Positions 50,567 to 60,317 of a stretch of 64,000 nucleotides of DNA are shown piece by piece. Both the position numbers and the translations under genes were made by a program. Under the pieces are notes generated by a model. It was not told where the DNA came from. It ran no database searches and was given only the letters and a program-made list of their open reading frames with translations. This DNA is from JBFLVT01 sp036804525. GTDB lineage: Bacteria > Bacillota > Desulfotomaculia > Desulfotomaculales > JASEER01. Numbering within the stretch: the first letter of the stretch is position 1; every line of letters starts with the position of its first letter. Where the stretch lies: positions 1 to 64,000 of the forward strand of contig DAIRSE010000007.1 of the NCBI GenBank assembly GCA_036804525.1. The letters run 5' to 3'.

Positions 50567-51733
50567 GTGAAACTATCCAAATGGATGGTGCTGCTCGGCG
50601 TCCTGTTGCTTGCAGTGGCCGTGGTTGTCGCCGGTTGCGGCGGCAAACAGCAGGGAGAGCAAAAGGCGGCTGAAGGCGAAAAGGTTATCACCATCGGGTT
50701 CATCGGCCCGCTGACCGGTGACGTCAAGACCTTCGGCGAATCGACCAAGAACGCGTTTCTTTTGGCGTTGGAAGAGAGAAACTATAAGGTCGGCGACTAC
50801 ACCATCAAGACCGTCATTGCTGATGACCGCAACGACGCCACCGAGGCCGTCAACGTGGCCACCAAGCTGATCACCCAGGACAAGGTCCAGGCGATTATCG
50901 GTTCGGTTACTTCCAAGTGCACCATTCCCATTTCCGAAGTTGCCAACAGCAACGGCGTGGTGATGGTAACCCCGACGGCGACCAACCCCGCGGTAACCGT
51001 CGCCGATAACAAGCTGAAAGAGTATGCTTTCCGCGCCTGCTTCATCGACCCGTTCCAGGGCACGGTCGCGGCGAAGTTCGCCCTTGAGGACCTAAAGGCC
51101 AAGAAGGCGGCCATCCTCTTTGACCAGGGCAACGACTACACCATCGGCCTGAAGGACTTCTTCACCGAGGCCTTCACCAAGGGCGGCGGGCAGGTCCTCG
51201 CCACTGAGGCTTACACTGACAAGGATACCGACTTCTCGGCCGTGCTGACCAACATCGCCAAGCTCGACATCGATGTCCTCTACCTGCCCGACTACTACCA
51301 GAAGGTCAGCCTCATCGGCAAGCAGGCCCGTGAAAAGGGCATCAAGGCGGTCTTCCTCGGCGGCGACGGCTGGGACTCCGCTGAGCTCGACTTCAAAGCC
51401 ATGGAAGGCGGCTACTTCACCAACCATTACTCGCCCGAAGACCCGCGGCCCGAAGTCCAGGAGTGGGTTAAGAAGTACGAGGCGAAGTACGGCGCCAAGC
51501 CGGACGCCCTGGCCACCCTCGCCTACGACGCTACCCTCATCCTGCTGAAGGGCATTGAGGATTCCGGCTCCAACGATCCCGCGAAGATCAAGGATGCCAT
51601 CAAGGCCCTGAAGGACTTCAAGACCGTCAGCGGCAGCATTACCTACGACGAGAACAACAACCCGGTCAAGTCCGCCGCTATCCTGCAGATCAAGGACGGT
51701 AAACAGGTCTTCGTCAAGAGCGTTAATCCTTAA
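50567..51733 (+). CDS. livJ: Branched-chain amino acid ABC transporter, binding lipoprotein
   Basis: 388 aa. Signal peptide with lipobox VVAGC (Cys near residue 24) and a periplasmic-binding type I fold opening with ITIGFIGPLTGDVKTFGES, typical of LivJ-type receptors for leucine, isoleucine, valine or related substrates. GTG 50567 has GGGAGGG upstream. First gene of a five-gene operon; a strong hairpin follows, probably limiting read-through to the permease genes. Confidence 0.93.
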   Translation: MKLSKWMVLLGVLLLAVAVVVAGCGGKQQGEQKAAEGEKVITIGFIGPLTGDVKTFGESTKNAFLLALEERNYKVGDYTIKTVIADDRNDATEAVNVATKLITQDKVQAIIGSVTSKCTIPISEVANSNGVVMVTPTATNPAVTVADNKLKEYAFRACFIDPFQGTVAAKFALEDLKAKKAAILFDQGNDYTIGLKDFFTEAFTKGGGQVLATEAYTDKDTDFSAVLTNIAKLDIDVLYLPDYYQKVSLIGKQAREKGIKAVFLGGDGWDSAELDFKAMEGGYFTNHYSPEDPRPEVQEWVKKYEAKYGAKPDALATLAYDATLILLKGIEDSGSNDPAKIKDAIKALKDFKTVSGSITYDENNNPVKSAAILQIKDGKQVFVKSVNP

Positions 51734-51751
51734 TCCGCAAGGCAGACACGC

Positions 51752-51783
51752 ATCGGGGAAAGGGCGAAAGCCCTTTCCCCGAT
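51752..51783 (+). terminator. Strong hairpin after livJ
   Basis: 14-base perfect arms ATCGGGGAAAGGGC and complement around GAAA, followed by AACTTTG. The weak T-run suggests partial termination and mRNA protection. Confidence 0.75.
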
Positions 51784-51826
51784 AACTTTGTCTGTCACCG
51801 GCCCAGGTGACACCGGCCGGCGGCGC

Positions 51827-51884
51827 GAGAGGTTAGAGACCGGAGGTCGGAGTCTTTAGCCTCTGGCTTCCGGCATCTTACTTC
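51827..51884 (+). repeat. Heptamer hairpin (GGAGGTC/CTTCCGGC family)
   Basis: Left arm GAGGTTA-GAGACCG-GAGGTCG-GAGTC, right arm CCTCTGG-CTTCCGG-CATC. Lies inside the liv operon between livJ and livH. Confidence 0.75.
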
Positions 51885-51949
51885 TTTGTTGAAGGTTTTT
51901 GGATTTTGTGATAGTATCCTATGCGGTTATAGGGGGAGGGGATTGCGTT

Positions 51950-52834
51950 TTGGAAGGTTTTCTGCAGCAAGTGATCAACGGTTTACAGTTAGGCCTGGTG
52001 TACGCCCTCATTGCTCTCGGCTACACCATGGTGTACGGTATCGTCAAGCTGATCAACTTCGCCCACGGCGACGTCTTCATGGTCGGTGCCTTCATCGGTT
52101 TCCTGGGGTTCAGCCACTGGGGGCTGCCCTGGCCGGTCGCCATCCTGGTGGCTATGGCGGTCTGTGCTTGCCTCGGTATGACTATCGAGCGTATTGCCTA
52201 CCGCCCCCTGCGTTACGCGCCGAAGATCGCCGCCTTGATCAGCGCCATCGGCGTCTCGTTCTTCCTGGAATACTTCTGTAGCCTTAAGTTTGTTTTCGGT
52301 CCGAATTACCAGGTCGTCCAGAGGCCTTTTAAGGATGTCGTTTGGCACCTCGGCGGCCTGACCGTCACCAATATTCAGTTGATCATCTTCGTCACTGTCA
52401 TTTTGATGCTCCTTCTCCTGCAATACATCGTCTACCGCACCAGGATCGGCTCGGCCATGCGGACGGTCTCGTTTGACCACGACGCCGCGCGCCTGATGGG
52501 CGTCGACGTAGACAAGACCATCTCCGTTACTTTCGCCATCGGCTCCATGCTGGCCGCCGTGGGCGGGGTGCTCTACGCCATCGCCTACCCGCAGATCTGG
52601 CCCTTTATGGGCATTATGCCCGGTCTGAAAGCCTTCACCGCCGCCGTGCTGGGCGGTATCGGCCTGATCCCGGGCGCCTTGCTCGGAGCCCTGATCATGG
52701 GCCAGGTGGAGACAATGACCGCGGCGTACATCTCCTCGCAGTTGCGCGACGCCATCGCTTTTGCCATTTTGATCCTTGTACTGCTGATCAGACCGTCCGG
52801 CATTCTCGGCAAGAATGTGCCGGAAAAGGTATAG
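51950..52834 (+). CDS. livH: Branched-chain amino acid ABC permease LivH
   Basis: 294-aa membrane protein with about eight helices; GLQLGLVYALIALGYTMVYGI and LINFAHGDVFMVGAF are LivH hallmarks, as is the GGVLYAIAYP/AVLGGIGLIPGA region. TTG 51950 follows a GGGGGAGGGG site; the frame to 51899 adds residues without support. Confidence 0.94.
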   Translation: MEGFLQQVINGLQLGLVYALIALGYTMVYGIVKLINFAHGDVFMVGAFIGFLGFSHWGLPWPVAILVAMAVCACLGMTIERIAYRPLRYAPKIAALISAIGVSFFLEYFCSLKFVFGPNYQVVQRPFKDVVWHLGGLTVTNIQLIIFVTVILMLLLLQYIVYRTRIGSAMRTVSFDHDAARLMGVDVDKTISVTFAIGSMLAAVGGVLYAIAYPQIWPFMGIMPGLKAFTAAVLGGIGLIPGALLGALIMGQVETMTAAYISSQLRDAIAFAILILVLLIRPSGILGKNVPEKV

Positions 52835-52849
52835 AAAGGGTTGGTCCAC

Positions 52850-53848
52850 ATGGCGGAAAGCAAGAGACAGGCTTTTATATTCGTAGGCGGGGCGGCGCTG
52901 GTGTACCTCTTGGTGAAGGGGGCCCTGATCACCGGGTATCTTAACCCGTACTGGGCGCGTATCCTGGACAACGGCCTGATTGTGGCGATCATTTCTCTGG
53001 GCTTAAGTATCATCTACGGCTTTACCGGACAGTTCTCTATCGGGCACGCCGCTTTTGCCGGGCTCGGAGCCTACGCGGCCGGACTGATCGGCAAGACGTA
53101 CGCCGACGCGGGCTTGCCGATAATGTTCCTGGCCCTGATCTTCGGTGCGTTCGTGGCCGGGTTTATCGCCTACCTTATCGGCCTTCCGGTACTGCGCCTG
53201 AGATCGGACTACCTGGGTATCGCCACCCTTGGCTTCGGCATCATTGTTACCGTCGGCTTCAACAACTCCGACAGGATCATTCCGATGCTTAACGGCGCCC
53301 GGGGGATGTTCGGCATTCCGCAGTTGGCGACGTTTGACATCATTTTTATTGTTTTCATCCTGACCATTATTCTGTGCCGGAACTTCGTCCACTCCAGCTA
53401 CGGTCGCGCGGTCACTTCCATACGCGAAGACGAGGTCGCCGCCAATGTCGTCGGTATCAATCCGTTCAAATACAAGATGGTGGCCTTTGTACTGGGCTGT
53501 ACCCTTGCCGGGCTGGGCGGGGGGCTCTACGCCTTCCGTTACCCGTTTCTGCATCCGACAAGCTTTGATTTTCTATGGTCGATCAACTACCTGCTGATCG
53601 TGGTGCTCGGAGGTTTGGGAAGCCTGACCGGGACGATCATCACGTCGGTAGGATGGGTCTTCCTGCTGGAGGTCTTGCGCCTTGTCCTCGGGGAACAGTT
53701 TCTGGATTTTCGCGGTGTACTGTATGCGATCATCTTGATTGTCACTATTCTTGTCCGCCGCCAGGGCATCTTCGGCGGCATTGAATACGGCTTCCTGAAG
53801 CCGCAGGTTAACAGGGAGGGGGTCAAGCGTGTCGCTGCTAGAAGTTAG
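52850..53848 (+). CDS. livM: Branched-chain amino acid ABC permease LivM
   Basis: 332-aa membrane protein with about nine helices; LSIIYGFTGQFSIGHAAF, RSDYLGIATLGFG and AFVLGCTLAGLGGGLYA identify LivM. ATG 52850 lies nine bases after AAAGGG. Overlaps livG by 20 bases. Confidence 0.94.
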   Translation: MAESKRQAFIFVGGAALVYLLVKGALITGYLNPYWARILDNGLIVAIISLGLSIIYGFTGQFSIGHAAFAGLGAYAAGLIGKTYADAGLPIMFLALIFGAFVAGFIAYLIGLPVLRLRSDYLGIATLGFGIIVTVGFNNSDRIIPMLNGARGMFGIPQLATFDIIFIVFILTIILCRNFVHSSYGRAVTSIREDEVAANVVGINPFKYKMVAFVLGCTLAGLGGGLYAFRYPFLHPTSFDFLWSINYLLIVVLGGLGSLTGTIITSVGWVFLLEVLRLVLGEQFLDFRGVLYAIILIVTILVRRQGIFGGIEYGFLKPQVNREGVKRVAARS

Positions 53849-54598
53849 GGATCTCTCCATCAGCTTCGGCGGCTTAAAGGCCGTGAGCGATTTCACGATG
53901 TCCATCGAGCGGGGAGAGATCGTGGGCCTGATCGGTCCGAACGGCGCCGGCAAGACCACGGTCTTCAACCTGATCACCGGGTATTTCCCGCCGACGGGCG
54001 GCACGATGGCCCTCAACGGGCGTTCCATCGTCGGGCTTCATCCGTACCAGGTGGCGCAGGCGGGGATCGCGCGCACCTTCCAGAACATCCGCCTTTTTCC
54101 GGAGAACACGGTGCTCGACAACGTCCGCGCCGCCTTCCACCCTCGTGTGAAGTACAACCTGATCGACGCCGTCTTCCGGACCCCCCGCTTCAAGGCGGAA
54201 GAAGAGCGGGTGACACAGCACGCTTTCGAGCTCCTCGACACGCTCGGGCTGGCTGATCGCGCCCATCTGAAGGCCAAGAGCCTGCCGTACGGCGCACAGC
54301 GGCGCCTGGAAATCGCCCGGGCTCTCGCCCTCCAGCCGCAGTTGCTCCTGCTGGACGAGCCGGCGGCAGGGATGAACCCTTCGGAAGTTCTTCAACTTGT
54401 TGACTTGATCCGCTTCGTCAAAGAGAAGTTCGACCTTACCGTACTGGTTATCGAACACCAGATGGGACTGGTTATGAACCTGTGCGAGCGCGTCGTGGTC
54501 ATGGACTTCGGCGTAATTATCGCCGAGGGCCCGCCGCACGAAGTCCGTAAGGATCCCAAGGTCCTGAAAGCCTATCTGGGTAAGGGGGCGGCGGCGTG

Positions 54599-54599
<1 letters not shown>
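53829..54599 (+). CDS. livG: Branched-chain amino acid ABC ATPase LivG
   Basis: 256 aa. Walker A GPNGAGKTT (about 36), signature region SLPYGAQRRLE, Walker B LLLLDEPAAGMNP and switch EHQMG. GTG 53829 with GGGAGGGGG upstream, overlapping livM. Confidence 0.95.
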
Positions 54600-55318
<719 letters not shown>

Positions 55319-55326
55319 CGCTCGCG

Positions 55327-55391
55327 GTCGTACGTTGTACGTCGTACGTCGTACGTGGCACGGAGTTAGTAATCAGTAGCCGGTAGTCAGA
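55327..55391 (+). repeat. Heptamer tracts (GTACGTC and TAGTCAG families)
   Basis: GTACGTT-GTACGTC-GTACGTC-GTACGTG, then TAATCAG-TAGCCGG-TAGTCAG and AAACAGAGGATGG. Two different heptamer families adjoin here. Confidence 0.8.
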
Positions 55392-55401
55392 AACAGAGGA
55401 T

Positions 55402-55430
55402 GGGATTCGCTTTAGCCGAATCCCGTTTGT
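55402..55430 (+). terminator. Terminator of the liv operon
   Basis: GGGATTCG/CGAATCCC stem, seven-base loop, then GTTTGT. Confidence 0.75.
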
Positions 55431-55472
55431 CCTCCGGCGCAGAGCCTCAAAGTGAAGAGCTCAAGACTGATC

Positions 55473-55508
55473 AAGAACGGCTTCCAAAAGTGGATGCCGT
55501 TCTTTTTT
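55473..55508 (+). terminator. Second terminator downstream of liv
   Basis: AAGAACGGC (55473-55481) pairs with GCCGTTCTT (55496-55504), followed by TTTT. Nothing else was recognised up to the next gene. Confidence 0.8.
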
Positions 55509-55618
55509 GCGTATATCAGTCATCGGGAGGCAAGATAATTTAAGGGCGAACCCTTACTTGCATGAAGCGTTTCTCCTACTAACGCTCAGTGCTTGGCGTG
55601 AATGGGGGTGTACGTCCG

Positions 55619-56284
55619 GTGGCGGTGCTGAGCGTCGTCTTGCGTACCGCTTTTACTTACCTGTTCATTCTGTTTTTGATGCGGCTGATGGGCAAGCGGG
55701 AGATCGGGCACCTCTCGCCCTTTGATTTCGTGGTCGCCATTATGATCGCCGAACTGGCGGCGATGCCTCTTGAGGCTCCCGGTATCCCGCTGTGGCACGG
55801 ACTTTTGCCGGTGAGTGTTCTGGTCGTGCTGGAGATCGTCTTCGCCTTTGCCGCCCTCCGCTGGGAAGCCCTCCGCCGCATCTTGAGCGGTGTTCCGCAG
55901 CTCGTGATCAAGGACGGTCGCTTCGACATCCGGGAAATGCGCGCTGCGCGCTACAACCTGGACGAAATCCTCGAGCAGCTTCGCCAGGAAGGTTTTGCCG
56001 ACCTGCGGCGGGTAGCCTACGCCGTGCTGGAAAACTCCGGCCAGCTCAGCGTCATTCCCGCCGAAAGTGAGGGAAGGCCGGTCCGTTACCCTTACGTTCT
56101 GATCTCCGACGGAATGATGTACAGGGACAACCTTGTCAGGGCCGGGGTTTCGGAGACGCAGCTGAAGGAAGTCCTGGCGTCCAAGGGCCTGCGGCCTGAG
56201 AACACCTTCCTGGCCATGGTCAACACTGATGGGACCCTCTGGATACAGGAAAAAGAAGGGATCAGCAGGAATTCCATACCTTGA
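55619..56284 (+). CDS. DUF421 (YetF-like) membrane protein, copy 2
   Basis: 221 aa, paralogous to the protein at 40.9 kb: RLMGKREIGHLSPFDFVVAIM in the membrane part, then IKDGRFDIREMRAARYNLDEILEQLR and a C-terminal second repeat. GTG 55619 lies eight bases after GGGGGTG. Here no DUF4363 gene accompanies it; comEA follows with a tiny gap. Confidence 0.88.
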   Translation: MAVLSVVLRTAFTYLFILFLMRLMGKREIGHLSPFDFVVAIMIAELAAMPLEAPGIPLWHGLLPVSVLVVLEIVFAFAALRWEALRRILSGVPQLVIKDGRFDIREMRAARYNLDEILEQLRQEGFADLRRVAYAVLENSGQLSVIPAESEGRPVRYPYVLISDGMMYRDNLVRAGVSETQLKEVLASKGLRPENTFLAMVNTDGTLWIQEKEGISRNSIP

Positions 56285-56313
56285 TGGTGAAATGTGGCAA
56301 AGAGGTGGATCCG

Positions 56314-56898
56314 GTGCGACGCGAGTACCTGGCCTTGGGCATTCTGGTTGTTGTCATCGTTTTCGGCGTGGGCTATAAATACGCCCTGCTGCGAGGTGCC
56401 GGTGAAACAGGTCCGCCTGTTACGGGAGAACCTGCTTCAGCCAAGATCCTGGTCCACGTTACCGGCGCGGTCGAAGCGCCGGGGGTCTACGAGTTTGAAC
56501 AGGGCGCCAGGGTCAACGACGCCGTCTTGCGGGCCCGCCCCACGGCTACGGCGCAGGTTGACGCCCTGAACCTGGCCGCCCTTCTGGAAGACGGACAAAA
56601 AATCCTCGTCCCCGAGATCCCGCCAGAACCGGTTGTTTCGACAGCACCGTCAGCCGGCGGGACAGCGGTGCCACTCTCTGCAAATACTGCCTCACCGACT
56701 AACTCGCTGATCAATATCAACACGGCTGATGCCGCCGTCCTCGAGCAGCTTCCGGGAATCGGTCCCTCCCTGGCACAGCGTATCGTGCAGTACAGGCAAC
56801 AGCACGGCCCCTTCCTGTCGGTCGACGACCTGGCCAATGTCTCCGGGATCGGGGACAAGAAGATGGCCGACATCCGTCCCCTGATAACCGTGCGTTAG
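56314..56898 (+). CDS. comEA: Competence protein ComEA
   Basis: 194-aa DNA receptor for natural transformation. One membrane helix (about residues 6-25), an SLBB domain (ILVHVTGAVEAPGVYEF, about 50-105), a flexible linker and a C-terminal helix-hairpin-helix DNA-binding domain (LININTADAAVLEQLPGIG and VSGIGDKKMADI). GTG 56314 has AGAGGTG six bases upstream. Directly followed by comEC. Confidence 0.93.
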   Translation: MRREYLALGILVVVIVFGVGYKYALLRGAGETGPPVTGEPASAKILVHVTGAVEAPGVYEFEQGARVNDAVLRARPTATAQVDALNLAALLEDGQKILVPEIPPEPVVSTAPSAGGTAVPLSANTASPTNSLININTADAAVLEQLPGIGPSLAQRIVQYRQQHGPFLSVDDLANVSGIGDKKMADIRPLITVR

Positions 56899-56901
56899 AC
56901 T

Positions 56902-59424
56902 ATGACAGCACCGGTCCCGCGCCTGCTTGTATCCGCGACTGTCTCCTTTGTCGGCGGGATTCTGCTGGCCCCCCGCCTGGCCGTCCCCATTCCCGCCGTT
57001 CTGGCCGCGGCCGTCCTTGCTCTGGCTGCAGCCCTGATCATCCGGCAAAGAGCGCTCCGGCTCAGTTACGGGCTTGTTTTGCTGGCCTTCCTGCTGGCCG
57101 GGACCGGGGCCGCGCTGCAGGCCCGGAGCGAAGTACAGGGTCCTTTGCGCGCGTACGCGGGACACTTCGTCATGGTCGAGGGCGTTGTGGCTGAAGAACC
57201 TGAGTGCCGGGAAGACAAGACCTTCTTTATACTGCAGGTTAACAGCCTGGTCAGCGGCGCCGGCGGGCGGAGCAGTTGCGGCAGGGTGCTGGCTGTTCTG
57301 CCGGGAAAGTCTTTCCGGTACGGCTATGGCGACCTGCTCCGCGTCAGGGGCCTGCTGCTCCTGCCTCGGGACACAGGCAACCCCGGCGCTTTCAGCTACA
57401 GAAGCTACCTTGAGCGCAAGGGCGTAGGCATGCTCCTCCTGGTCCGCGGGGACGGCTCCGTGACCCGGCTGGGCAGCGGGGACGGAAGCGTGCGCGGTTG
57501 CGCCTTGAGCATCAAGAAAAGGCTCTTAACGGGGCTCGGCAGCAGCTTGACGCCGGAACAGTCGGCGGTGGTTGCCGGGATTGTTTTCGGGGAGCGTGCT
57601 TCCATTCCGGACAGTCTTAACGCAGTATTTGCCGAGACGGGTGTCGTTCACGTCCTCAGCGTGAGCGGGCTGCACGTCGGCTTTCTGCTCGGTGTCGTCT
57701 TGTTTGTCGCCCGGGTATGCCGTCTCGGTCCGGCAGCCGTCCTGATCCTTGCCGCAACAGTCGTGTACGCTTACGTGCTTCTTGTGGGCTTTAAGCCCCC
57801 GGTGCTCAGGGCTTCGGTGATGTGGCTGATGCTGTTGGGCGCTCAGCAGCTGGGCCGCTCCCGCGACTGGCCGACAGCGATGGCCGCAGCGGCTCTATTG
57901 ATTCTTACCTTACAGCCGCTTGCCGTTTACGATGTGGGTTTCCAGCTTTCTTTTGCGGCAACCTGGGGAATTCTCTTCATCGGCCCGGAGCTTGTCAAGG
58001 GCGCCGCAACCCTGGCCGGCAGGCTCGGTTGGGCCTGGCGGGCTTCCTGGGGATGGTTTCTGGCCGTCCCTGCCGCAGCCCAGTTGGCCACCTGGCCTAT
58101 CGTCGCCTACTACTACAATCTTTTCTCCACTTACAGCTTACTGGCAAACTGGGTGGCTGTACCGCTGGTCGGTCTTATATTCGTCCTCGGGCTTCTTGCG
58201 TCGGTATTGGGCGCGGCGGTTCCGGCCCTTTCATGGGTTGTTGGGCCGTTCACCGGTGCTCTGGTGGACCTTTTTACCTGGATCGTGCGGGAGGTGGCCT
58301 TGCTTCCGGGAGCCGCGCCGGTTGTTCCTTCGCCCGCGCCGTGGCTGATTGGGGTATGGTTCGTGCTGCTTTATTCAGGCGTCCGGATCTTTGCGGAGAA
58401 GGAATGGCGGGAACGCCTCGGGATGTTCTTTGAGGGCCGGAGACGGGTGACGGCGGTGCTACTGGTCCTGGCTGTGACCGTGTGGCTCATTCCTGCGGGT
58501 CCCCGGCAGCTCGAGGTGCATTTTATCGACGTCGGGCAGGGGGACTCAATACTCCTGCAAACGCCCGGCGGAAAGCACGTCCTGGTCGATACCGGGGGCT
58601 GGCGGGGCGAACTGGAGACCGCGTCCGGCGCCGGTGACGGAGTAGTGGTCCCCTATCTGAAGAGACTGGGGATCGACCGGATAGACATCCTTGTGTTGAC
58701 GCACCTGCACGAAGACCATGCCGGAGGCACACGCGCCGTTGTCGACGCGCTTAACGTGGCGGCCGCGGCGTTGCCTCCCGAGGGAGCCGATGAGGACCGC
58801 CGCGGTTCAGAACTCCGGCTTTTTTTGGAAGGCCGGGGGATAACCCTTAGTGAAGTTAAGGCCGGAGACAGGATCGCAATCGACCCTGCCGTGGACATCG
58901 CCGTTTTGGCGCCGCTGGTCCCCCTGCTGAAAGGGACGGGCGCCGACGCCAACAACAACTCGGTGGTGATGCGGGTCACCTACGGCGGGGTTGCATTCCT
59001 GCTAGCCGGCGACGTGGGACTTGAGGGACAGGAACGCCTGGTAAAGAGCGGCTTGTCCTTGAAAGCCGACGTTCTCAAGGTCCCGCATCACGGGAGTGTT
59101 TTAGACGAAGGATTCTTAAACAGGGTTCAGCCGAAGACGGCTGTAATCCCCGTAGGTGAGGGAAACCGCTTCGGCCTGCCCAGGCAGGAAACGGTAGATC
59201 TTCTCCGGAGGCGGGGGATCAAGGTTCTGCGTACCGACAGGGACGGTGCCGTGATCATCAAGAGCGACGGCCGTCAAGTACGGGTTGAGACCGGCCGCCC
59301 TGCAAGCCGTGAGATGTTACGCTTCCCAAATGCCGGGCGAAGTTTTTCGCCAAGCCCCCTATTCCCTGCGCCAGAGGGCCAGCCAGGTATCCTCGTCCAT
59401 ACCGCGTTCAAAGGTCATGGCTGA
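56902..59424 (+). CDS. comEC: DNA internalisation channel ComEC/Rec2
   Basis: 840 aa. An N-terminal DUF4131-type region with helices and an OB-like domain (about 20-190), the competence membrane domain (about 210-520) with VVHVLSVSGLHVGFLLG and VYDVGFQLSFAATWGI, and a C-terminal metallo-beta-lactamase domain (about 535-800) with LTHLHEDHAGG and VPHHGS. Transports single-stranded DNA into the cytoplasm. ATG 56902, three bases after the comEA stop. The last 66 bases overlap the converging PPC-domain gene. Confidence 0.95.
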   Translation: MTAPVPRLLVSATVSFVGGILLAPRLAVPIPAVLAAAVLALAAALIIRQRALRLSYGLVLLAFLLAGTGAALQARSEVQGPLRAYAGHFVMVEGVVAEEPECREDKTFFILQVNSLVSGAGGRSSCGRVLAVLPGKSFRYGYGDLLRVRGLLLLPRDTGNPGAFSYRSYLERKGVGMLLLVRGDGSVTRLGSGDGSVRGCALSIKKRLLTGLGSSLTPEQSAVVAGIVFGERASIPDSLNAVFAETGVVHVLSVSGLHVGFLLGVVLFVARVCRLGPAAVLILAATVVYAYVLLVGFKPPVLRASVMWLMLLGAQQLGRSRDWPTAMAAAALLILTLQPLAVYDVGFQLSFAATWGILFIGPELVKGAATLAGRLGWAWRASWGWFLAVPAAAQLATWPIVAYYYNLFSTYSLLANWVAVPLVGLIFVLGLLASVLGAAVPALSWVVGPFTGALVDLFTWIVREVALLPGAAPVVPSPAPWLIGVWFVLLYSGVRIFAEKEWRERLGMFFEGRRRVTAVLLVLAVTVWLIPAGPRQLEVHFIDVGQGDSILLQTPGGKHVLVDTGGWRGELETASGAGDGVVVPYLKRLGIDRIDILVLTHLHEDHAGGTRAVVDALNVAAAALPPEGADEDRRGSELRLFLEGRGITLSEVKAGDRIAIDPAVDIAVLAPLVPLLKGTGADANNNSVVMRVTYGGVAFLLAGDVGLEGQERLVKSGLSLKADVLKVPHHGSVLDEGFLNRVQPKTAVIPVGEGNRFGLPRQETVDLLRRRGIKVLRTDRDGAVIIKSDGRQVRVETGRPASREMLRFPNAGRSFSPSPLFPAPEGQPGILVHTAFKGHG

Positions 59425-59790
59425 GATCAGCTCCTGGATGACGAACTCGCAGGCGAATACTTCACAGCCATTCACCAGGTGTCCTCCGAAGGCTCGCCCT
59501 TCCTCATCGGCGAGGGTGACGTGGGCGTGAATAAAGGGCGCCCCGTCCTTTAGCGAGATGTTGCCCACCAGGGCGACGAGTTCGGTGGCCTCGGGGAACT
59601 CTATTGTTTCATAGGAGCGCTGTTTTTGGTTGTAATAACTGATCCGTGCTTTGGACAACGCGCCGATAGCACGAACTTCGCCGAGAACGATCTTTTCTTT
59701 GGAGCAGATTTCTCCCAAGGCGATAAGCAGATCGTCTCCTTTTTGCAGGCGCCCGACGAAGGTCCTTCCTTTTTCAACCGCTCTCAGCAA
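59359..59790 (-). CDS. PPC/DUF296 domain protein
   Basis: 143 aa, single PPC domain, with ALGEICSKEKIVLGEVRAIGAL and HAHVTLADEEGRAFGGHLVNG. In plants this domain joins AT-hook proteins; bacterial single-domain members are trimeric and of uncertain function. TTG 59790 has AAGGATG upstream. Confidence 0.85.
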   Translation of the reverse strand: MLRAVEKGRTFVGRLQKGDDLLIALGEICSKEKIVLGEVRAIGALSKARISYYNQKQRSYETIEFPEATELVALVGNISLKDGAPFIHAHVTLADEEGRAFGGHLVNGCEVFACEFVIQELISAMTFERGMDEDTWLALWRRE

Positions 59791-60011
59791 GGCAGCTCAT
59801 CCTTTCTGCGCGTCAATCTGTGGGAAACCCGGCTGTTCTGATGCCAAGTCTTATTATGCCAAGAAATCCTAACAAGTTTTACATTTTAATACTAAATAAT
59901 TACAACTCGAATGACAAGCCGCCTTCGCTTTGGAAGCGGAGCCTTGACCGGCTTGAGGAGGCCGGGGTCCTCGTGATAAGATTACCCAAACGAAGGACGG
60001 GATGATGGACG

Positions 60012-60317
60012 ATGGCCGTTGCTGAAATCTCCGTACTGCCCGTCGGCACCCCGACGGCAAGCGTCAGCGCCTACGTTGCCGATTGTGTTCGTGTGCTTGA
60101 GCGGAGCGGTCTGGACTATCGCGTAACGCCGATGGGGACAGTCATCGAGGGGTCTCTGAATGACATCCTGCGTGTTGTCAGGCAGATGCATGAAGTCCCC
60201 TTTGACAAGGGCGTCCAGCGCGTGGTCACGACGCTTAAGATCGACGACCGCCGGGACAAGGCCTTAACAATGGCGGGCAAGGTTGAGGCGGTCACGGCTA
60301 AACTGGGACGTAAATGA
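60012..60317 (+). CDS. MTH1187/YqgV family (DUF77) thiamine-binding-type protein
   Basis: 101 aa with the ferredoxin-like fold pattern of the family (AEISVLPVGTPTASVSAYVA, YRVTPMGTVIEG, VVTTLKIDDRRDK). Members bind thiamine or related ligands. ATG 60012. Overlaps holA by four bases. Confidence 0.88.
   Translation: MAVAEISVLPVGTPTASVSAYVADCVRVLERSGLDYRVTPMGTVIEGSLNDILRVVRQMHEVPFDKGVQRVVTTLKIDDRRDKALTMAGKVEAVTAKLGRK

Noticed and set aside
59820..60005. 61-aa frame before the thiamine-binding-type gene
   Set aside because: Partly AT-rich, no ribosome site, no recognisable family; its last third looks coding-like, but the evidence is too thin.
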